From Luteibacter aegosomatis (lineage in GTDB: Bacteria; Pseudomonadota; Gammaproteobacteria; Xanthomonadales; Rhodanobacteraceae): 64,000 nucleotides of DNA. The position numbers and the translations under genes were made by a program. The notes beneath the pieces are model-generated. The model was given only the letters and a program-made list of their open reading frames with translations. It was not told the DNA's origin and did not search any database. Numbering within the stretch: the first letter of the stretch is position 1; each line of letters starts with the position of its first letter. Shown here piece after piece: positions 35,736 through 45,543 of this stretch. The stretch is from NCBI RefSeq assembly GCF_023078455.1, contig NZ_CP095740.1, positions 434,001 through 498,000 of the forward strand, given 5' to 3'.

Positions 35736-36883
35736 CACTCCGCGACCGACCCGTCCGGATGGCGCCACAACGGATTGCGCCAGTCCTGCACCTCGCGGCT
35801 GCGCTCGATGACCAGCTCCTCGTTCACCTCGATGCCCAGGCCCGGTCCCTTGAATGGCATCGCGTAGCCGCCGTCGTCGAGCTTCAGGGCCTCCTTGTTG
35901 AGCACGTAGTCGAGCACCTCGCCACCCTTGTTGTAGTGGATGCCCATGCTCTGCTCCTGCAAGGCGGCGTTCCAGCTGACGAAGTCCACGTGCAGGCACG
36001 AGGCCAGCGCGATGGGGCCCAGCGGGCAGTGCGGCGCGAAGGCCACGTCGTAGGCCTCGGCCATGGCCGCGAGCTTCACGCACTCGGTGATGCCGCCGGC
36101 GTGCGAGAGATCGGGCTGGATGATCGAGATGCCGCCGCGTTCGAACACCTGCTTGAATTCGAAGCGCGAATACATGCGTTCGCCCGCCGCGATGGGGATG
36201 GACGTCTGCGCGGCGATGCGGGGGTAGTGCTCGGCCTGCTCGGCCAGCACCGGTTCCTCGATGAAGAGCGGGCGGAAGGGCTCCAGCTCCTTCACCAGCA
36301 CCTTCGCCATCGGCGCGGACACGCGGCCATGGAAATCCAGGCCGAACTCCACCGTGTTGCCGAAGGCTTCGCGGATCTCGGCGACTTTCGCCACGGCGGT
36401 ATCGATGGCCTTGCTCGTGCCGATGATCGAGAGCTCCTCGCAGCCGTTGAGCTTGAAGGTGTCGAAGCCGTGGGCAAGGCGCTCCTTCATCTGCGCGATG
36501 ATGTCGGCGGGGCGGTCGCCGCCCACCCAGCAGTAGGTTTTCATGCGGTCCCGCACGCGGCCGCCGAGCAGTTCGTAGACCGGTGCGTTGAGCACCTTGC
36601 CCTTGATGTCCCACAGGGCCTGGTCGATACCGGCCATGGCGCTCATGAACACCGCGCCGCCGCGGTAGAAGCCGCCGCGGTACATGGTCTGCCAGATGTC
36701 GTTGATGTTCGCCGGGTTCTTCCCGATCACGAACTCGGACAGTTCGTGCACGGCGGCCTCGACCGTTCGCGCGCGGCCTTCCACGACGGGCTCGCCCCAG
36801 CCGACGACGCCCTCGTCGGTTTCCATCTTGAGGAACATCCAGCGCGGCGGGACGCGATACGTGGTGATCTTGGTGACTTTCAT
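35732..36883 (-). CDS. dgoD: D-galactonate dehydratase
   Basis: This 383-residue enolase-superfamily dehydratase converts D-galactonate to 2-keto-3-deoxygalactonate. The metal and catalytic set is visible: Asp and His in EFGLDFHGR, Glu in LFIEEPVL, Glu in AAGERMYSR, and His in [13 protein letters not shown]. The N-terminal [19 protein letters not shown] and WGEPVVEGR are typical of DgoD. It is the last gene of the eight-gene operon, 3 bases after dgoA. Discrimination from gluconate or arabonate dehydratases rests on these motifs and on dgoK/dgoA nearby. Confidence 0.93.
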   Translation of the reverse strand: MKVTKITTYRVPPRWMFLKMETDEGVVGWGEPVVEGRARTVEAAVHELSEFVIGKNPANINDIWQTMYRGGFYRGGAVFMSAMAGIDQALWDIKGKVLNAPVYELLGGRVRDRMKTYCWVGGDRPADIIAQMKERLAHGFDTFKLNGCEELSIIGTSKAIDTAVAKVAEIREAFGNTVEFGLDFHGRVSAPMAKVLVKELEPFRPLFIEEPVLAEQAEHYPRIAAQTSIPIAAGERMYSRFEFKQVFERGGISIIQPDLSHAGGITECVKLAAMAEAYDVAFAPHCPLGPIALASCLHVDFVSWNAALQEQSMGIHYNKGGEVLDYVLNKEALKLDDGGYAMPFKGPGLGIEVNEELVIERSREVQDWRNPLWRHPDGSVAEW

Positions 36884-36886
36884 GCG

Positions 36887-37498
36887 TTAGACCGAACGGT
36901 AGGCTTTGACGAAGGCCTCGGCGCGCTCACGGGTGCGTGATACCGGCTGGCCGGGCTTGTAGAGGTCGCCGCCCAGGCCCGCGCCGATGCAACCCGCATC
37001 GAGGAATTGTCCGACATTTTCCGGTGTTACGCCGCCGACCGCCAGCAGGGGGAGATCCGGGGGCAGCACGGCGCGGATGGCCTTCACGTAGCCCGGGCCC
37101 CATTGGGCGGCCGGAAACAGCTTGAGCGACTGCGCGCCGGCGGCGATCGCCGTGAACGCCTCGCTCGGCGTGGTGAAGCCGATGGACGTGTACATGCCAC
37201 GGGCGCGACCCTGGCGGATCACGGCCGGGTCGGTGTTGGGCGTCACCAGCAGGTGTCCGCCGAGGTCGGCCACCTTGTCGACGAGCTCGGGGCTGAGCAC
37301 GGTGCCCGCGCCGACGAGCGCGCGGTCACCCGCGGCCTCCACGGCCATCGGGATGCTGCGCTCCCAGTCGGGCGAGTTGAGCGGGATCTCGATGGCGTCG
37401 AAGCCGGCGGCGATCAGCGCCTCGACGTGCGCGACGACGTCGTCGGGCGTGATGCCGCGCAGGATCGCGATGAGGGGAAGGGCGGTAGGCCAGGCCAT
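36887..37498 (-). CDS. dgoA: 2-dehydro-3-deoxy-6-phosphogalactonate aldolase
   Basis: This 203-residue KDPG/KDPGal-type class I aldolase splits the 6-phosphate into pyruvate and glyceraldehyde 3-phosphate. Arg14 (AILRGI), Glu37 (AIEIPLNSP), the GAGTVL loop, TPNTDP and the Schiff-base Lys126 (SLKLFPA) are in place; Lys126 matches the position in the E. coli protein. AVGGVTPEN is the phosphate-binding loop. It starts 6 bases after the SDR stop and is followed at once by dgoD. Confidence 0.93.
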   Translation of the reverse strand: MAWPTALPLIAILRGITPDDVVAHVEALIAAGFDAIEIPLNSPDWERSIPMAVEAAGDRALVGAGTVLSPELVDKVADLGGHLLVTPNTDPAVIRQGRARGMYTSIGFTTPSEAFTAIAAGAQSLKLFPAAQWGPGYVKAIRAVLPPDLPLLAVGGVTPENVGQFLDAGCIGAGLGGDLYKPGQPVSRTRERAEAFVKAYRSV

Positions 37499-37503
37499 GG
37501 GCG

Positions 37504-38313
37504 TCACTCGTGGTAGAGCTGCGAACGTCCGCCGTCGATGCGGATGTCGGAGGCATTGATGTAACGGGCTTCGTCCGAGGCGAGGAACAGCGCCGTATAG
37601 GCGATTTCCACGGGCTCGCCGATGCGCTTGTTGGGCAGGATCTCGGTCTGCTTGCGGCGCTCGGCCTCGGGATCGGGCGCGGCGGCGAAGCCGGCCTCGG
37701 CGATGGCGGTGAGCACCAGGCCCGGCGAGATCGAGTTCACCCGGATGTTGTGCGCGGCGTACTCGATGCCCAGCGCCTTGGTCAGGCCGATGAGGCCGTG
37801 CTTGGCGACGGGATAGGGGAAGCAGTGCGGAATGATCTTGTGTCCGTGGACCGAGGCGATGTTGACGATACTGCCACGACCGAGCTTCAACATGCCCGGC
37901 AGGACGGCCTTGGCGCAGTTCCAGGCGCCCTTGAGGTCCACCTCGAAGCAGCGCGTCCATTCCTCGTCGGTGAGCGACAGCGGCTCGTTGAACACGTTGA
38001 TGCCGGCGTTGTTGACGAGCACGTCGGGCGCGCCGAAGCGCTCCGTGGCGGCGTCGACCATGCGCTGGATGGCGGACGGGTCGGTGACGTCCGCTTCGAA
38101 CAGCATCGACCGGTCGGTGTCCAGCTCGTCCAGCGTGCGGCGCGCCTGCGCGTCGTCCTTGAGCACGTTGAGCACCACGGCCGCGCCGTGGGCGGCGAAC
38201 AGCTTCGCCGTGGCCGCGCCGATGCCCTGCGTGGCGCCGGTGACGACGGCCACCTTGCCGGCCAGGCGCGGCAGCGGGACGGTGCGGGGATCGGCCTGGG
38301 CGATCGCGCTCAC
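37504..38313 (-). CDS. SDR-family sugar dehydrogenase (probable galactose 1-dehydrogenase)
   Basis: This 269-residue classical short-chain dehydrogenase has TGATQGIG at 25-32, NNAG at 101-104, and catalytic Ser154, Tyr167 and Lys171 (YPVAK). The sequence around the motif (NIASVHGHKIIPHCFPYPVAKHG) and C-terminal DGGRSQLYHE are seen in sugar dehydrogenases. In this operon it should oxidise the imported aldose to its lactone, the first step of the pathway. GTG at 38313 overlaps the lactonase stop by four bases. D-galactose versus L-arabinose preference cannot be told from sequence. Confidence 0.86.
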   Translation of the reverse strand: MSAIAQADPRTVPLPRLAGKVAVVTGATQGIGAATAKLFAAHGAAVVLNVLKDDAQARRTLDELDTDRSMLFEADVTDPSAIQRMVDAATERFGAPDVLVNNAGINVFNEPLSLTDEEWTRCFEVDLKGAWNCAKAVLPGMLKLGRGSIVNIASVHGHKIIPHCFPYPVAKHGLIGLTKALGIEYAAHNIRVNSISPGLVLTAIAEAGFAAAPDPEAERRKQTEILPNKRIGEPVEIAYTALFLASDEARYINASDIRIDGGRSQLYHE

Positions 38314-39188
38314 GTGCGCACCTCGTGGCCGTAGCGGGCTTCGGCAAGGCCGCGCCCGCGCGGGGGCGTACCGATGAAGATCGCGCCGTCGAACGGGCCG
38401 GGCGACGCCATGCCGAGGTGGGCCGAGGTGACCACCATGCGGTCGAGCCCGGGTCCGGCGAAGCTCACGCAGCTGGGTTGCTTCGCGGGCAGGTCGATCG
38501 TGGCGTCCACGCGACCGTCGGGCGAATAGCGCGTGACGCGCGAGCCGCCCCACTCGGTGTTCCAGAGGAAGCCGTCGGCATCGACGGTGGAACCGTCGGG
38601 TTCGAGACCTTTGGCCAGTTCGGCGAAGACGCGGATGCGGTCCACCTCGCCGGTCGCGGCGTCGTAATCGCAGGCCATGATCTGCGCCGTGGGCGAGTCG
38701 GTGAAGTACATCGTTTCGCCGTCGGGGCTGAAACAGATGCTGTTGGTGATGGCGGCCTTGGGCAGCGCGAGGCGGTGCAGGTTGCCGTCGTGCGTGTAGC
38801 GCCAGAACGAGGCGGTCTTCTCCGGGCCGCGCTCGTTGAGCGTGCCGAAGACGAAGTTGCCGCCACGGTCGCAACGGCCGTCGTTGGCCCGCATGCCGAC
38901 GAGGTCGGGCTCGATGTCGGCGAGGACGTGCAACGTTTCGTCGCGCGTGTCGTAGCGTGCCACCTGCTTCTCCAGGGCGAGAAGGAGCACGCCCGGGTCG
39001 TGGGTGAGGGCGAAGCAGCACAGTCGCGCGGGCAGGGTGTTCCCGGTGACGCGGCCCGTGCCCGGGTCGTAGGCGAACAGCGTGGACGTGGCGATGTCGG
39101 TCCAGCGGACCAGGCCCATGAGATCGTCCCAGATCACGCCCTCGGCGTGCGCCTGGCGCTGCTCGGACAGCGGCTTGAAGTCGGTCAT
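38310..39188 (-). CDS. SMP-30/gluconolactonase family sugar lactonase
   Basis: This 292-residue six-bladed propeller hydrolase opens sugar lactones. Metal-binding residues are in HAEGVIWDD (Glu), in MRANDGRCDRGGNFVFGT (Asn, Asp), in TNSICFSPDG (Asn) and in LEPDGSTVDADGFLWNTEWGG (Asp). In the operon it links the dehydrogenase and dgoD by hydrolysing galactonolactone. The start overlaps the araH-like stop (ATGA), and its stop overlaps the SDR start. Confidence 0.9.
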   Translation of the reverse strand: MTDFKPLSEQRQAHAEGVIWDDLMGLVRWTDIATSTLFAYDPGTGRVTGNTLPARLCCFALTHDPGVLLLALEKQVARYDTRDETLHVLADIEPDLVGMRANDGRCDRGGNFVFGTLNERGPEKTASFWRYTHDGNLHRLALPKAAITNSICFSPDGETMYFTDSPTAQIMACDYDAATGEVDRIRVFAELAKGLEPDGSTVDADGFLWNTEWGGSRVTRYSPDGRVDATIDLPAKQPSCVSFAGPGLDRMVVTSAHLGMASPGPFDGAIFIGTPPRGRGLAEARYGHEVRT

Positions 39189-40192
39189 CAGCGGGCCTGC
39201 CTGCGGTTCTTGAGCTGGTCGACGAGCACGGCGATCAGGAGGATCGTGCCGCGCACGAGGTACTGGTAGAAGGCATCGATGTTCATGAGGCTCATCGCAT
39301 TCTGCACGGTGCCCATGATGAGAACGCCAACGATCACGCCGCTGATCGTCGCGCGGCCGCCCATCAGCGACACGCCGCCGAGCACGCAGGCCGAGATCAC
39401 GTTGAGCTCGAAGCCCTCGCCCGCGTTCGGCTGGCCGCTGGTCATGCGCGAGGCGAGGATGATGCCCGCCAGTGCGGCGACGAGGCCCTGGATGAGGAAG
39501 ATGGCGATGCGCACGCGATCCACCGACACGCCGGCCAGGCGCGCGGCGTCCGGATTGCCGCCGATGGCCAGGGTGTTGCGGCCGTAGATGGTCTTGTTGA
39601 GCAGCACGCCGAACACCGCGAAGCAGGCCAGGGTGACCCACACCGGCACCGGCAGGCCGGCCAGCGAGGCGCTGCCGAGGGTGAAGAAGGCGTCGTTGGT
39701 GACGCCCACCGCCTGGCCCTGCGAGCTGATGAAGGCCAGGCCGCGCACGATTTCCATGGTGGCGAGGGTGGTGATCAGCGCATTGATCTTCAGCTTGGCG
39801 ATGACCGCGCCGTTGACGAAGCCGACGAGGCCGCCGGCGATCAACGCCGCGATCACGCCGACGGCGACGCTGCCCGTGGCATTGGCGACGATGGCGCAGA
39901 ACACGCCGGCGAAGGCCACCGTGGAACCGACCGAGAGGTCGAAGTCGCGCGAGGCGAGGCAGAACATCATGGTGCACGAGACCATGCCGATCTGCGACAC
40001 GGACAGCAGCAGGCCGACCATGTTGTCCCACGAGAAGAAGTACTGCACCGTCAGGCTCAGCACGGCGAACAGCACCACGAAGATCAGGATCAGGCTGTAG
40101 TCGTCCACCATCTGCCAGAACATGGCGCGGCGACGCACGGCCGGCGTGTCGGGGGTGGCGCCGATGGCGGCGGCGGCGTTGGATTCGGTCAT
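39188..40192 (-). CDS. araH: Sugar ABC transporter permease, AraH-like
   Basis: This 334-residue inner-membrane permease of the ribose/arabinose/xylose class has about ten helices. [59 protein letters not shown] segments and the final DQLKNRR tail are conserved in AraH. The N-terminal 20 residues are low complexity. Overlapping starts and stops couple it to the ATPase gene and the lactonase gene. Confidence 0.9.
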   Translation of the reverse strand: MTESNAAAAIGATPDTPAVRRRAMFWQMVDDYSLILIFVVLFAVLSLTVQYFFSWDNMVGLLLSVSQIGMVSCTMMFCLASRDFDLSVGSTVAFAGVFCAIVANATGSVAVGVIAALIAGGLVGFVNGAVIAKLKINALITTLATMEIVRGLAFISSQGQAVGVTNDAFFTLGSASLAGLPVPVWVTLACFAVFGVLLNKTIYGRNTLAIGGNPDAARLAGVSVDRVRIAIFLIQGLVAALAGIILASRMTSGQPNAGEGFELNVISACVLGGVSLMGGRATISGVIVGVLIMGTVQNAMSLMNIDAFYQYLVRGTILLIAVLVDQLKNRRQAR

Positions 40193-41721
40193 GGGGTTAC
40201 CTGGCTTAACGTAGGTGAGGCAGCGCCTTCGGGGAGAGCGGCGGCGAGGACGTTCGCCTCGGTCGCTTCGCCACGGGCGAACTGGGCGACGATGCGGCCA
40301 CGGGACATGGCGATCACCCGGTCGGAAACGCCGAGCACTTCCGGCAGCTCGCTGGAGATCATCACCACGGCCACGCCGCGGGCGGCCAGTTCGTAGAGCA
40401 CGTTGTAGATTTCGTTCTTCGCGCCCACGTCGATGCCGCGGGTGGGCTCGTCGACGATGAGCACGCGAAGGTCCTTCTCGGCCAGCCAGCGCGACAGCAC
40501 GGCCTTCTGCTGGTTGCCGCCCGACAACAGGCGGATCTCCTGGCGGCGGTTGGGCGTGCGGATGCGCAGGCGGTCGATGTAGTGGTCGGCCGTCTGCGCT
40601 TCCACGCGGTCGTTGACGAACAGGCCGGCGGAGAGGTGGTTGCGACGCGCGCTGATGTTGATGTTCTCGGCCACCGAGCGCACGCCGATGATGCCTTCTT
40701 CCTTGCGGTCTTCCGGGCAGAACACCAGGCCCTGGCGGATGGCGTCGCGGATGTGCCCGGCCTTCACCGTGCGGCCGTCGATGTCCACCTCGCCCGACAT
40801 GCGCTTGTCGGCGCCGTAGACGGCGCGCATGACTTCCGAACGGCCGGCGCCGACCAGCCCGAAGAAGCCCACGATCTCGCCCGCGCGCACGTCGAAGCTC
40901 ACCGGCTGGGGAACGATGCGACTGGTGATGCCTTTCACCGAGAGGCGCACCCCGCCGTGCTCGCGCGGCTTGTAGCCCCAGATGTCGCCGATGTCGCGGC
41001 CGACCATGCGTTGCACGAGGGTGTTGCGCGACACGCCTTCGAGCGTGTCGAAATCGGCCACCTTGCGGCCGTCGCGAAAGATCGTGGCGGCGTCGCACAG
41101 CTCGAAGATCTCGTCGAGGCGGTGCGAGATGTAGATCATCGCCTTGCCCTGCGCGCGCAGGTCGCGCACGAGGCGGAACAGCACGTCGGTTTCGCGGTGC
41201 GAGAGCGAACTGGTGGGTTCGTCCAGGGCGAGGATCTTGGCGTCGCGCAGGATCGCCTTGACGATCTCCACCATCTGCCGCTGGCCGATGGACAACTGCT
41301 TGAGCTTCGCCCGCGGATCGAGGTCGACGCCGAGGGCGTCGAGGCGTTCCTTCACGTAGGCCAGCGCACGCCGGCGGTCGACCAGGCCCATGCGCGTGGG
41401 CAGGCGGCCGAGCAGCAGGTTTTCCATCACCGACAGCTCCGGCACGTACTGGAGCTCCTGGTGGATCACCGCCACGCCGGCGGCGATGGCGTCGGCGGCC
41501 TTGCGGAAGGCCATGGCCTGGCCGTCGATGGCGACCTCGCCCTCGTCGGGTACGTATTCCCCGCCGAGGATCTTCATCATGGTGGACTTGCCCGCGCCGT
41601 TTTCGCCGAGCAGGCCATGCACGCTGCCGGCGCGCACGCTGAAGCCGACGTCGGCGAGCGCGCGCACGCCCGGGAAGCTCTTCCCGATGTGGCGGAATTC
41701 CAGGCGCGGCGCGCTACCCAT
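40189..41721 (-). CDS. araG: Sugar ABC transporter ATP-binding protein, AraG-like
   Basis: This 510-residue protein has two tandem ABC domains. The first has Walker [10 protein letters not shown] at residues 39-47, [11 protein letters not shown] as signature and Walker [12 protein letters not shown]. The second has a degenerate Walker A (GLVGAGRSE) but a good signature (LLSGGNQQK) and Walker [13 protein letters not shown]. This asymmetry is normal in AraG/MglA/RbsA proteins. It begins two bases after the binding-protein stop. Confidence 0.92.
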   Translation of the reverse strand: MGSAPRLEFRHIGKSFPGVRALADVGFSVRAGSVHGLLGENGAGKSTMMKILGGEYVPDEGEVAIDGQAMAFRKAADAIAAGVAVIHQELQYVPELSVMENLLLGRLPTRMGLVDRRRALAYVKERLDALGVDLDPRAKLKQLSIGQRQMVEIVKAILRDAKILALDEPTSSLSHRETDVLFRLVRDLRAQGKAMIYISHRLDEIFELCDAATIFRDGRKVADFDTLEGVSRNTLVQRMVGRDIGDIWGYKPREHGGVRLSVKGITSRIVPQPVSFDVRAGEIVGFFGLVGAGRSEVMRAVYGADKRMSGEVDIDGRTVKAGHIRDAIRQGLVFCPEDRKEEGIIGVRSVAENINISARRNHLSAGLFVNDRVEAQTADHYIDRLRIRTPNRRQEIRLLSGGNQQKAVLSRWLAEKDLRVLIVDEPTRGIDVGAKNEIYNVLYELAARGVAVVMISSELPEVLGVSDRVIAMSRGRIVAQFARGEATEANVLAAALPEGAASPTLSQVTP

Positions 41722-41723
41722 CG

Positions 41724-42713
41724 TCAAAGCCCCATGTCCTTGCGCACTTCGGCCGAGTTGGCCTTGGTGATGAGCTTGCCCGTGGTCAGCGTCAGCGCCG
41801 GCGGCGCCTTGTCGTTCTTGATCCACTCGTACATGTTCACCGAGGTTTCGTAGCCGTGGCGCTTGGGGCTGATCAGCACGCTGCCGAAGAAGCCGGTGGG
41901 CTCGGGCTTGTCGAACTCGTTGAGCGCCGAACGGCTGCCGCCGATGCCTACGCCGATCATGTCGTCGGTGCGGAAGCCGCGACCCTCGGCGGCGCGCACG
42001 GCGCCGAGCACGGCCTCGTCGTTCAGGCCGAACGCCACCCAGTGCTTGTACTTGGGGTTCTGCGTGATCGCGATGTTGGCCGCGTTGAAGGCGTTCTCCG
42101 TATCGGTCTTGGCTTCCGGCGCGTTGACCACGTTTTCCTTGGGAAAGCCCGCGGCGGTCAGCGCGGCGACGGCGCCGTCGGTGCGCTCCTTCGCCGTCGG
42201 CAGCTGGTCGTAGGCGATGCGCAGCGCGCCGGTTTCCTCCGGCTTCCAGCCGCGCTTCTTCATTTCGTCGGCGATGGCCTGGCCCACCTGTTCGCCGATC
42301 TTCGAGGCGGAGATGCCCATGTGCGGCACCGATTCGATCGGGTTGCCGGAGCCGTCGACGAGGCGGTCGTCCACGGTCATCAGCTTCAGGCCATCGGCCT
42401 TCGCCTTGGCGACGATGGAAGGGCCGAGCTTCACGTCGGGCGTGCAGATGACGAAGCCCTGGGCATGCTGCGACTTCAGGTTGTCGATGGCGGTGAGCAC
42501 CTGGCCGCCGTCGGGCGCGCCGATCTTCACCAGGGTGAAGCCCTTTTCCTTCGCCGCCTGCTCGGCGTACTTCCATTCGTCCTGGAACCAGGGTTCTTCG
42601 GGCTGCTTCACCACGAAACCGATCTTCACCTGTTCGTTGCCGCCGGACGAGCAGGCCGACAGACCGATCGCGAGGGCGAGTGCCGTGAGGCCAAGGGCGA
42701 TTTTCATCTTCAT
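41724..42713 (-). CDS. araF: Periplasmic sugar-binding lipoprotein, AraF-like
   Basis: This 329-residue binding protein has a lipoprotein signal with Cys21 in [10 protein letters not shown], so the mature protein is probably membrane-anchored, unlike soluble E. coli AraF. The sequence tracks AraF closely: [50 protein letters not shown] block and [11 protein letters not shown]. coli AraF also binds D-galactose, which fits the dgo genes here. GAGG stands 10 bases before the ATG. The ligand (galactose, arabinose or fucose) is inferred. Confidence 0.9.
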   Translation of the reverse strand: MKMKIALGLTALALAIGLSACSSGGNEQVKIGFVVKQPEEPWFQDEWKYAEQAAKEKGFTLVKIGAPDGGQVLTAIDNLKSQHAQGFVICTPDVKLGPSIVAKAKADGLKLMTVDDRLVDGSGNPIESVPHMGISASKIGEQVGQAIADEMKKRGWKPEETGALRIAYDQLPTAKERTDGAVAALTAAGFPKENVVNAPEAKTDTENAFNAANIAITQNPKYKHWVAFGLNDEAVLGAVRAAEGRGFRTDDMIGVGIGGSRSALNEFDKPEPTGFFGSVLISPKRHGYETSVNMYEWIKNDKAPPALTLTTGKLITKANSAEVRKDMGL

Positions 42714-42748
42714 GCGATGTTCCTCGTGTCGCGTGTTCGAAGGGTGGG

Positions 42749-43747
42749 CTAGTCGATCAAGCCACGGTGGCGGGCGACGGCGATGGCGCCGTATCCCGCG
42801 AGGTCGCGCTGTTCGTCGTCGTCCAGCACCGTGACGGTGCCGGAGAAGAAATCGTCGCCCTCCACGAGGCGGGCGATGGCGTCGCGAAGTACCGGCTTGC
42901 CGCTGATGACGAAGCGGGTGCCGGGGCTCATGCGGATGGCGCTGGAATTCTTCAGCGTGAGCAAGTCGGAGCCTAGCACCGCGCCGAGCAGGAAGTTGGC
43001 GCGCGCGTTGGCGTCGTAGACGGCGAACTGGTCGAGGATGCGCACGCTGAAGCAGGCGCGGCCCAGGCCGATCTTTTTCGACTCCGCCGCGCCGGCCAGC
43101 AGCATTTCGGGGTCTACGCGCCTGGCGAAGCCTTCCTTGAGTGAGCCGGCCAGGATGGTGTCGTGCGAGATCACCTGGAGCAGTTCGCCGGCCAGCGTGG
43201 TCACGCAGCCGTCGATGCGCTGGTGGGCGTCGATGCTGACGAACTTCGAATGCGAGCCGGGCAACACGATCACGGTGGGTTCGACGATGCCCAGGCGTTC
43301 GATGAGCGCGAACGATTCGGTCTCCTCGCCGCGCATCATGTCCATCGCCTCGCAGTTGTGCAGGCCGATGTGTTCCACGGGATTGCGAACGCCGGGCACG
43401 AACCAGATCGGCTGGTGCCATACGTTCTCCACCAGCGACTCGCGCATGGCCTTCGCCAGGTCGTCGATGCCCGCGGGAGCGGGGATGTGCGGAATCTCGC
43501 ACAGGCCCATGTTGGAGGTGATCATGCCCGAGGCGAGCACGCGGCCGATGTCGTTCCGCTCCAGTCCGGCATCGGCGATCGCCGACGCGATGGTCTCGCG
43601 GACGCCGTCCTCGAGCTTCGTCGAGCTGCCGGTGATGGCGGTATCGCGCACGCCGACCTGGGCGGCGGCTTGGCCGACGACCTCGCCGTCGCGCCAGACG
43701 CTGACGCGGGTGTTGGTGGTACCGGTGTCGATGGTGACGATGTTCAT
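42749..43747 (-). CDS. dgoK: 2-dehydro-3-deoxygalactonokinase
   Basis: This 332-residue sugar-acid kinase phosphorylates 2-keto-3-deoxygalactonate at C6. N-terminal [13 protein letters not shown] is the phosphate-binding loop, followed by [47 protein letters not shown] and the C-terminal [10 protein letters not shown] loop, all typical of DgoK. It is the first gene of the minus-strand operon, next to the divergent LysR gene, and precedes the transporter genes by 35 bases. Confidence 0.94.
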   Translation of the reverse strand: MNIVTIDTGTTNTRVSVWRDGEVVGQAAAQVGVRDTAITGSSTKLEDGVRETIASAIADAGLERNDIGRVLASGMITSNMGLCEIPHIPAPAGIDDLAKAMRESLVENVWHQPIWFVPGVRNPVEHIGLHNCEAMDMMRGEETESFALIERLGIVEPTVIVLPGSHSKFVSIDAHQRIDGCVTTLAGELLQVISHDTILAGSLKEGFARRVDPEMLLAGAAESKKIGLGRACFSVRILDQFAVYDANARANFLLGAVLGSDLLTLKNSSAIRMSPGTRFVISGKPVLRDAIARLVEGDDFFSGTVTVLDDDEQRDLAGYGAIAVARHRGLID

Positions 43748-43806
43748 CGAATGTCCGTTCGAAAGCGCCCCGGATTCTTGGCGGCACCGGCGGAGACAGG
43801 CAAACT

Positions 43807-43836
43807 AGAATTTCTTCGGGCTTTCCCCAAAATTTT
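43807..43836. promoter_or_regulatory. Candidate LysR operator between dgoK and its regulator
   Basis: The 104-base divergent gap holds an AT-rich dyad, AATTT (43809-43813) and AAATT (43830-43834), with inner CGGG and CCCC runs. TAGAAT (43806-43811) could be a -10 box for the regulator. The match to the T-N11-A LysR pattern is approximate. Confidence 0.35.
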
Positions 43837-43851
43837 CTTGAAGACCTCTCG

Positions 43852-44721
43852 ATGAAGCGCTCGCTCCCCCTCAACGCCGTGCGTGTGTTCGAGCTTGCGG
43901 CGCAGCATTTGAGCTTTACCAAGGCGGGGGAAGAACTGTCGCTGACGGCCGCCGCGGTCAGTGCCCAAGTGAAGTTGCTGGAGTCGTACCTCGGCACGCC
44001 GCTTTTTGTGCGAAGCAACAATCGACTTTCGCTCACGCCGGCCGGCGAGAATTATTTTCCCCGTGTTCGCGACGCGTTTCGTGCACTGCAACATGCCACG
44101 GACCAGGTTCTCGACCAGCGGCCGGCCTCGTTGCGCGTGGCGGTGCCACCCGCGTTCGGTACGAAATGGCTCGTGCCGAGGCTGTTCCGCTTCCTCGCCA
44201 GGCACCCGGACGTCGCCGTCGAGGTGGTGACCGACGTCGGCGAAGATGCCCGTTGGGATCTTTCCATCGACGACCGCCTGATCGAAGGCGCGACGATTCT
44301 CGTGGCGACCGGCTACGTGCCCGTGTGTTCGCCCGCGCTTGCCGGACGCATCGCGTCGCCGGGCGACCTCGCCAGCCAGATGCTGCTGCACGAGCGGGCG
44401 AGCCGCCGGTCGGCCGCGTCGGCGAGTTGGGACCAATGGTTCGAGCGCGCCGGCGTCGAACCCGGAGCGGTGTCGCGGGAGATGGGGTTCGGCGACGCCA
44501 CGATGATGTTGCAGGCGGCCATCGAGGGCCAGGGCGTGGCGCTGGCGCAGGAGCTGCTGGTGGCGTACGACCTCGCCGCGGGGCGGCTGGCCGAGCCCTT
44601 CGACATCGAGGTGCCGTTGCAGCACACCTATTACCTCGCCGTGTCGCGGGAGGCGGAGTCGCGGGAGGAGACGGCGGTGTTCAGGGAGTGGTTGGTCGGG
44701 GAGCTTGGCGCACGCCCGTAG
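43852..44721 (+). CDS. LysR-family regulator, GcvA-like, probable regulator of the dgo operon
   Basis: This 289-residue regulator has an N-terminal winged helix (LNAVRVFELAAQHLSFTKAGEELSLTAAAVSAQVKLLE) and a substrate-binding domain starting at LRVAVPPAFGTKWLVPRL. The FTKAGEELSLTAAAVSAQVK block is of the GcvA/AmpR subgroup. It is divergent from dgoK with a 104-base gap, the classic arrangement for a LysR activator controlling its neighbour. The inducer is probably a pathway sugar or acid. No other regulator is near the operon. Confidence 0.88.
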   Translation: MKRSLPLNAVRVFELAAQHLSFTKAGEELSLTAAAVSAQVKLLESYLGTPLFVRSNNRLSLTPAGENYFPRVRDAFRALQHATDQVLDQRPASLRVAVPPAFGTKWLVPRLFRFLARHPDVAVEVVTDVGEDARWDLSIDDRLIEGATILVATGYVPVCSPALAGRIASPGDLASQMLLHERASRRSAASASWDQWFERAGVEPGAVSREMGFGDATMMLQAAIEGQGVALAQELLVAYDLAAGRLAEPFDIEVPLQHTYYLAVSREAESREETAVFREWLVGELGARP

Positions 44722-44752
44722 CGATGTGCCGTGGCTCTTTCAGGTGGTAAGG

Positions 44753-44780
44753 CGCTGGATTCCCGCGTATGTGGGAATGA
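44753..44780. repeat. Degenerate family C repeat half
   Basis: A sequence with GGATTCCCGCGTATGTGGGAAT resembles one family C arm, with a short inner palindrome. A diverged second part (GTCGTCCCTGCG) follows at about 44797. It lies between convergent genes. Confidence 0.5.
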
Positions 44781-44837
44781 GGTAAATCACCCTACGTCGT
44801 CCCTGCGCGATGAAATCGGTTCTCGCCGGGCGCCCGA

Positions 44838-45452
44838 TCAGCAATCCCGCGCGGTCTTGCGCTTCCGCCACCAGATCACGCCCACCACCGCGATGGCCGC
44901 GGCGATGGCCAGCCACAGCCCCGTCTGCCCGCGATGGATCCACATCGTCAGCCATTCGTGGTTGTGCGCCCCGAAGTAACCCAGGTACACCCAGATCGGC
45001 ACGCTGATGGCGGCGGCCATCCCGTCGAGCAGCAGGAAGCGGAAGAAACCCACGCGATGCGTGGCACCGGCGGTGATGAACACGGCGGTGCGCATGCCGG
45101 GCAGGAAACGGGCCACGAACATCAGGCGGTTGCCGTAGCGCTCGAACTTCTCCTGCACCTTGGCGTAGCGCTCGGGCGTGAGCAGACGGGCCACCAGCGG
45201 CCAGCGCATGATGCGCCCGCCGAAATGGCGGCCCAGCAGGAACATCGTGGAATCGCCGACCAGCACGCCGGCCATGCCCACGCCGACCATCGTGTGCACG
45301 TCGCCGTAGCCCAGCCCGGTGATGATGCCGCCCGCGACGAGGGTCAGGTCTTCGGGCAGGGGGATGCCGGCGCCGCAGAGCATCAACGCGATGAACACGG
45401 CGATATAGCCGTTGCGTCCAAAAACGTCGACGAGGCTGTTGAGGATATCCAT
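44838..45452 (-). CDS. DedA-family membrane protein
   Basis: This 204-residue DedA/VTT-type inner-membrane protein has the family's CGAGIPLPEDLTLVAGG near the N-terminus, a re-entrant-loop style segment with GRHFGG, and the motif RFLPGMRTAVFITAGATHRV. Several helices follow, with a basic WWRKRKTARDC tail. DedA proteins are thought to move lipids such as undecaprenyl phosphate or support membrane potential; the exact role here is open. ATG at 45452 is chosen because upstream codons are Arg-rich and unlike the family. Confidence 0.88.
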   Translation of the reverse strand: MDILNSLVDVFGRNGYIAVFIALMLCGAGIPLPEDLTLVAGGIITGLGYGDVHTMVGVGMAGVLVGDSTMFLLGRHFGGRIMRWPLVARLLTPERYAKVQEKFERYGNRLMFVARFLPGMRTAVFITAGATHRVGFFRFLLLDGMAAAISVPIWVYLGYFGAHNHEWLTMWIHRGQTGLWLAIAAAIAVVGVIWWRKRKTARDC

Positions 45453-45543
45453 CAGCGATGCATCAGTCCGGCTGGGGCCGGTTCCATCGTAGAACAGGAG
45501 GGGGATGATCCCACGGATCGCCCCTGGTGCGTGCCGTGCGGCA

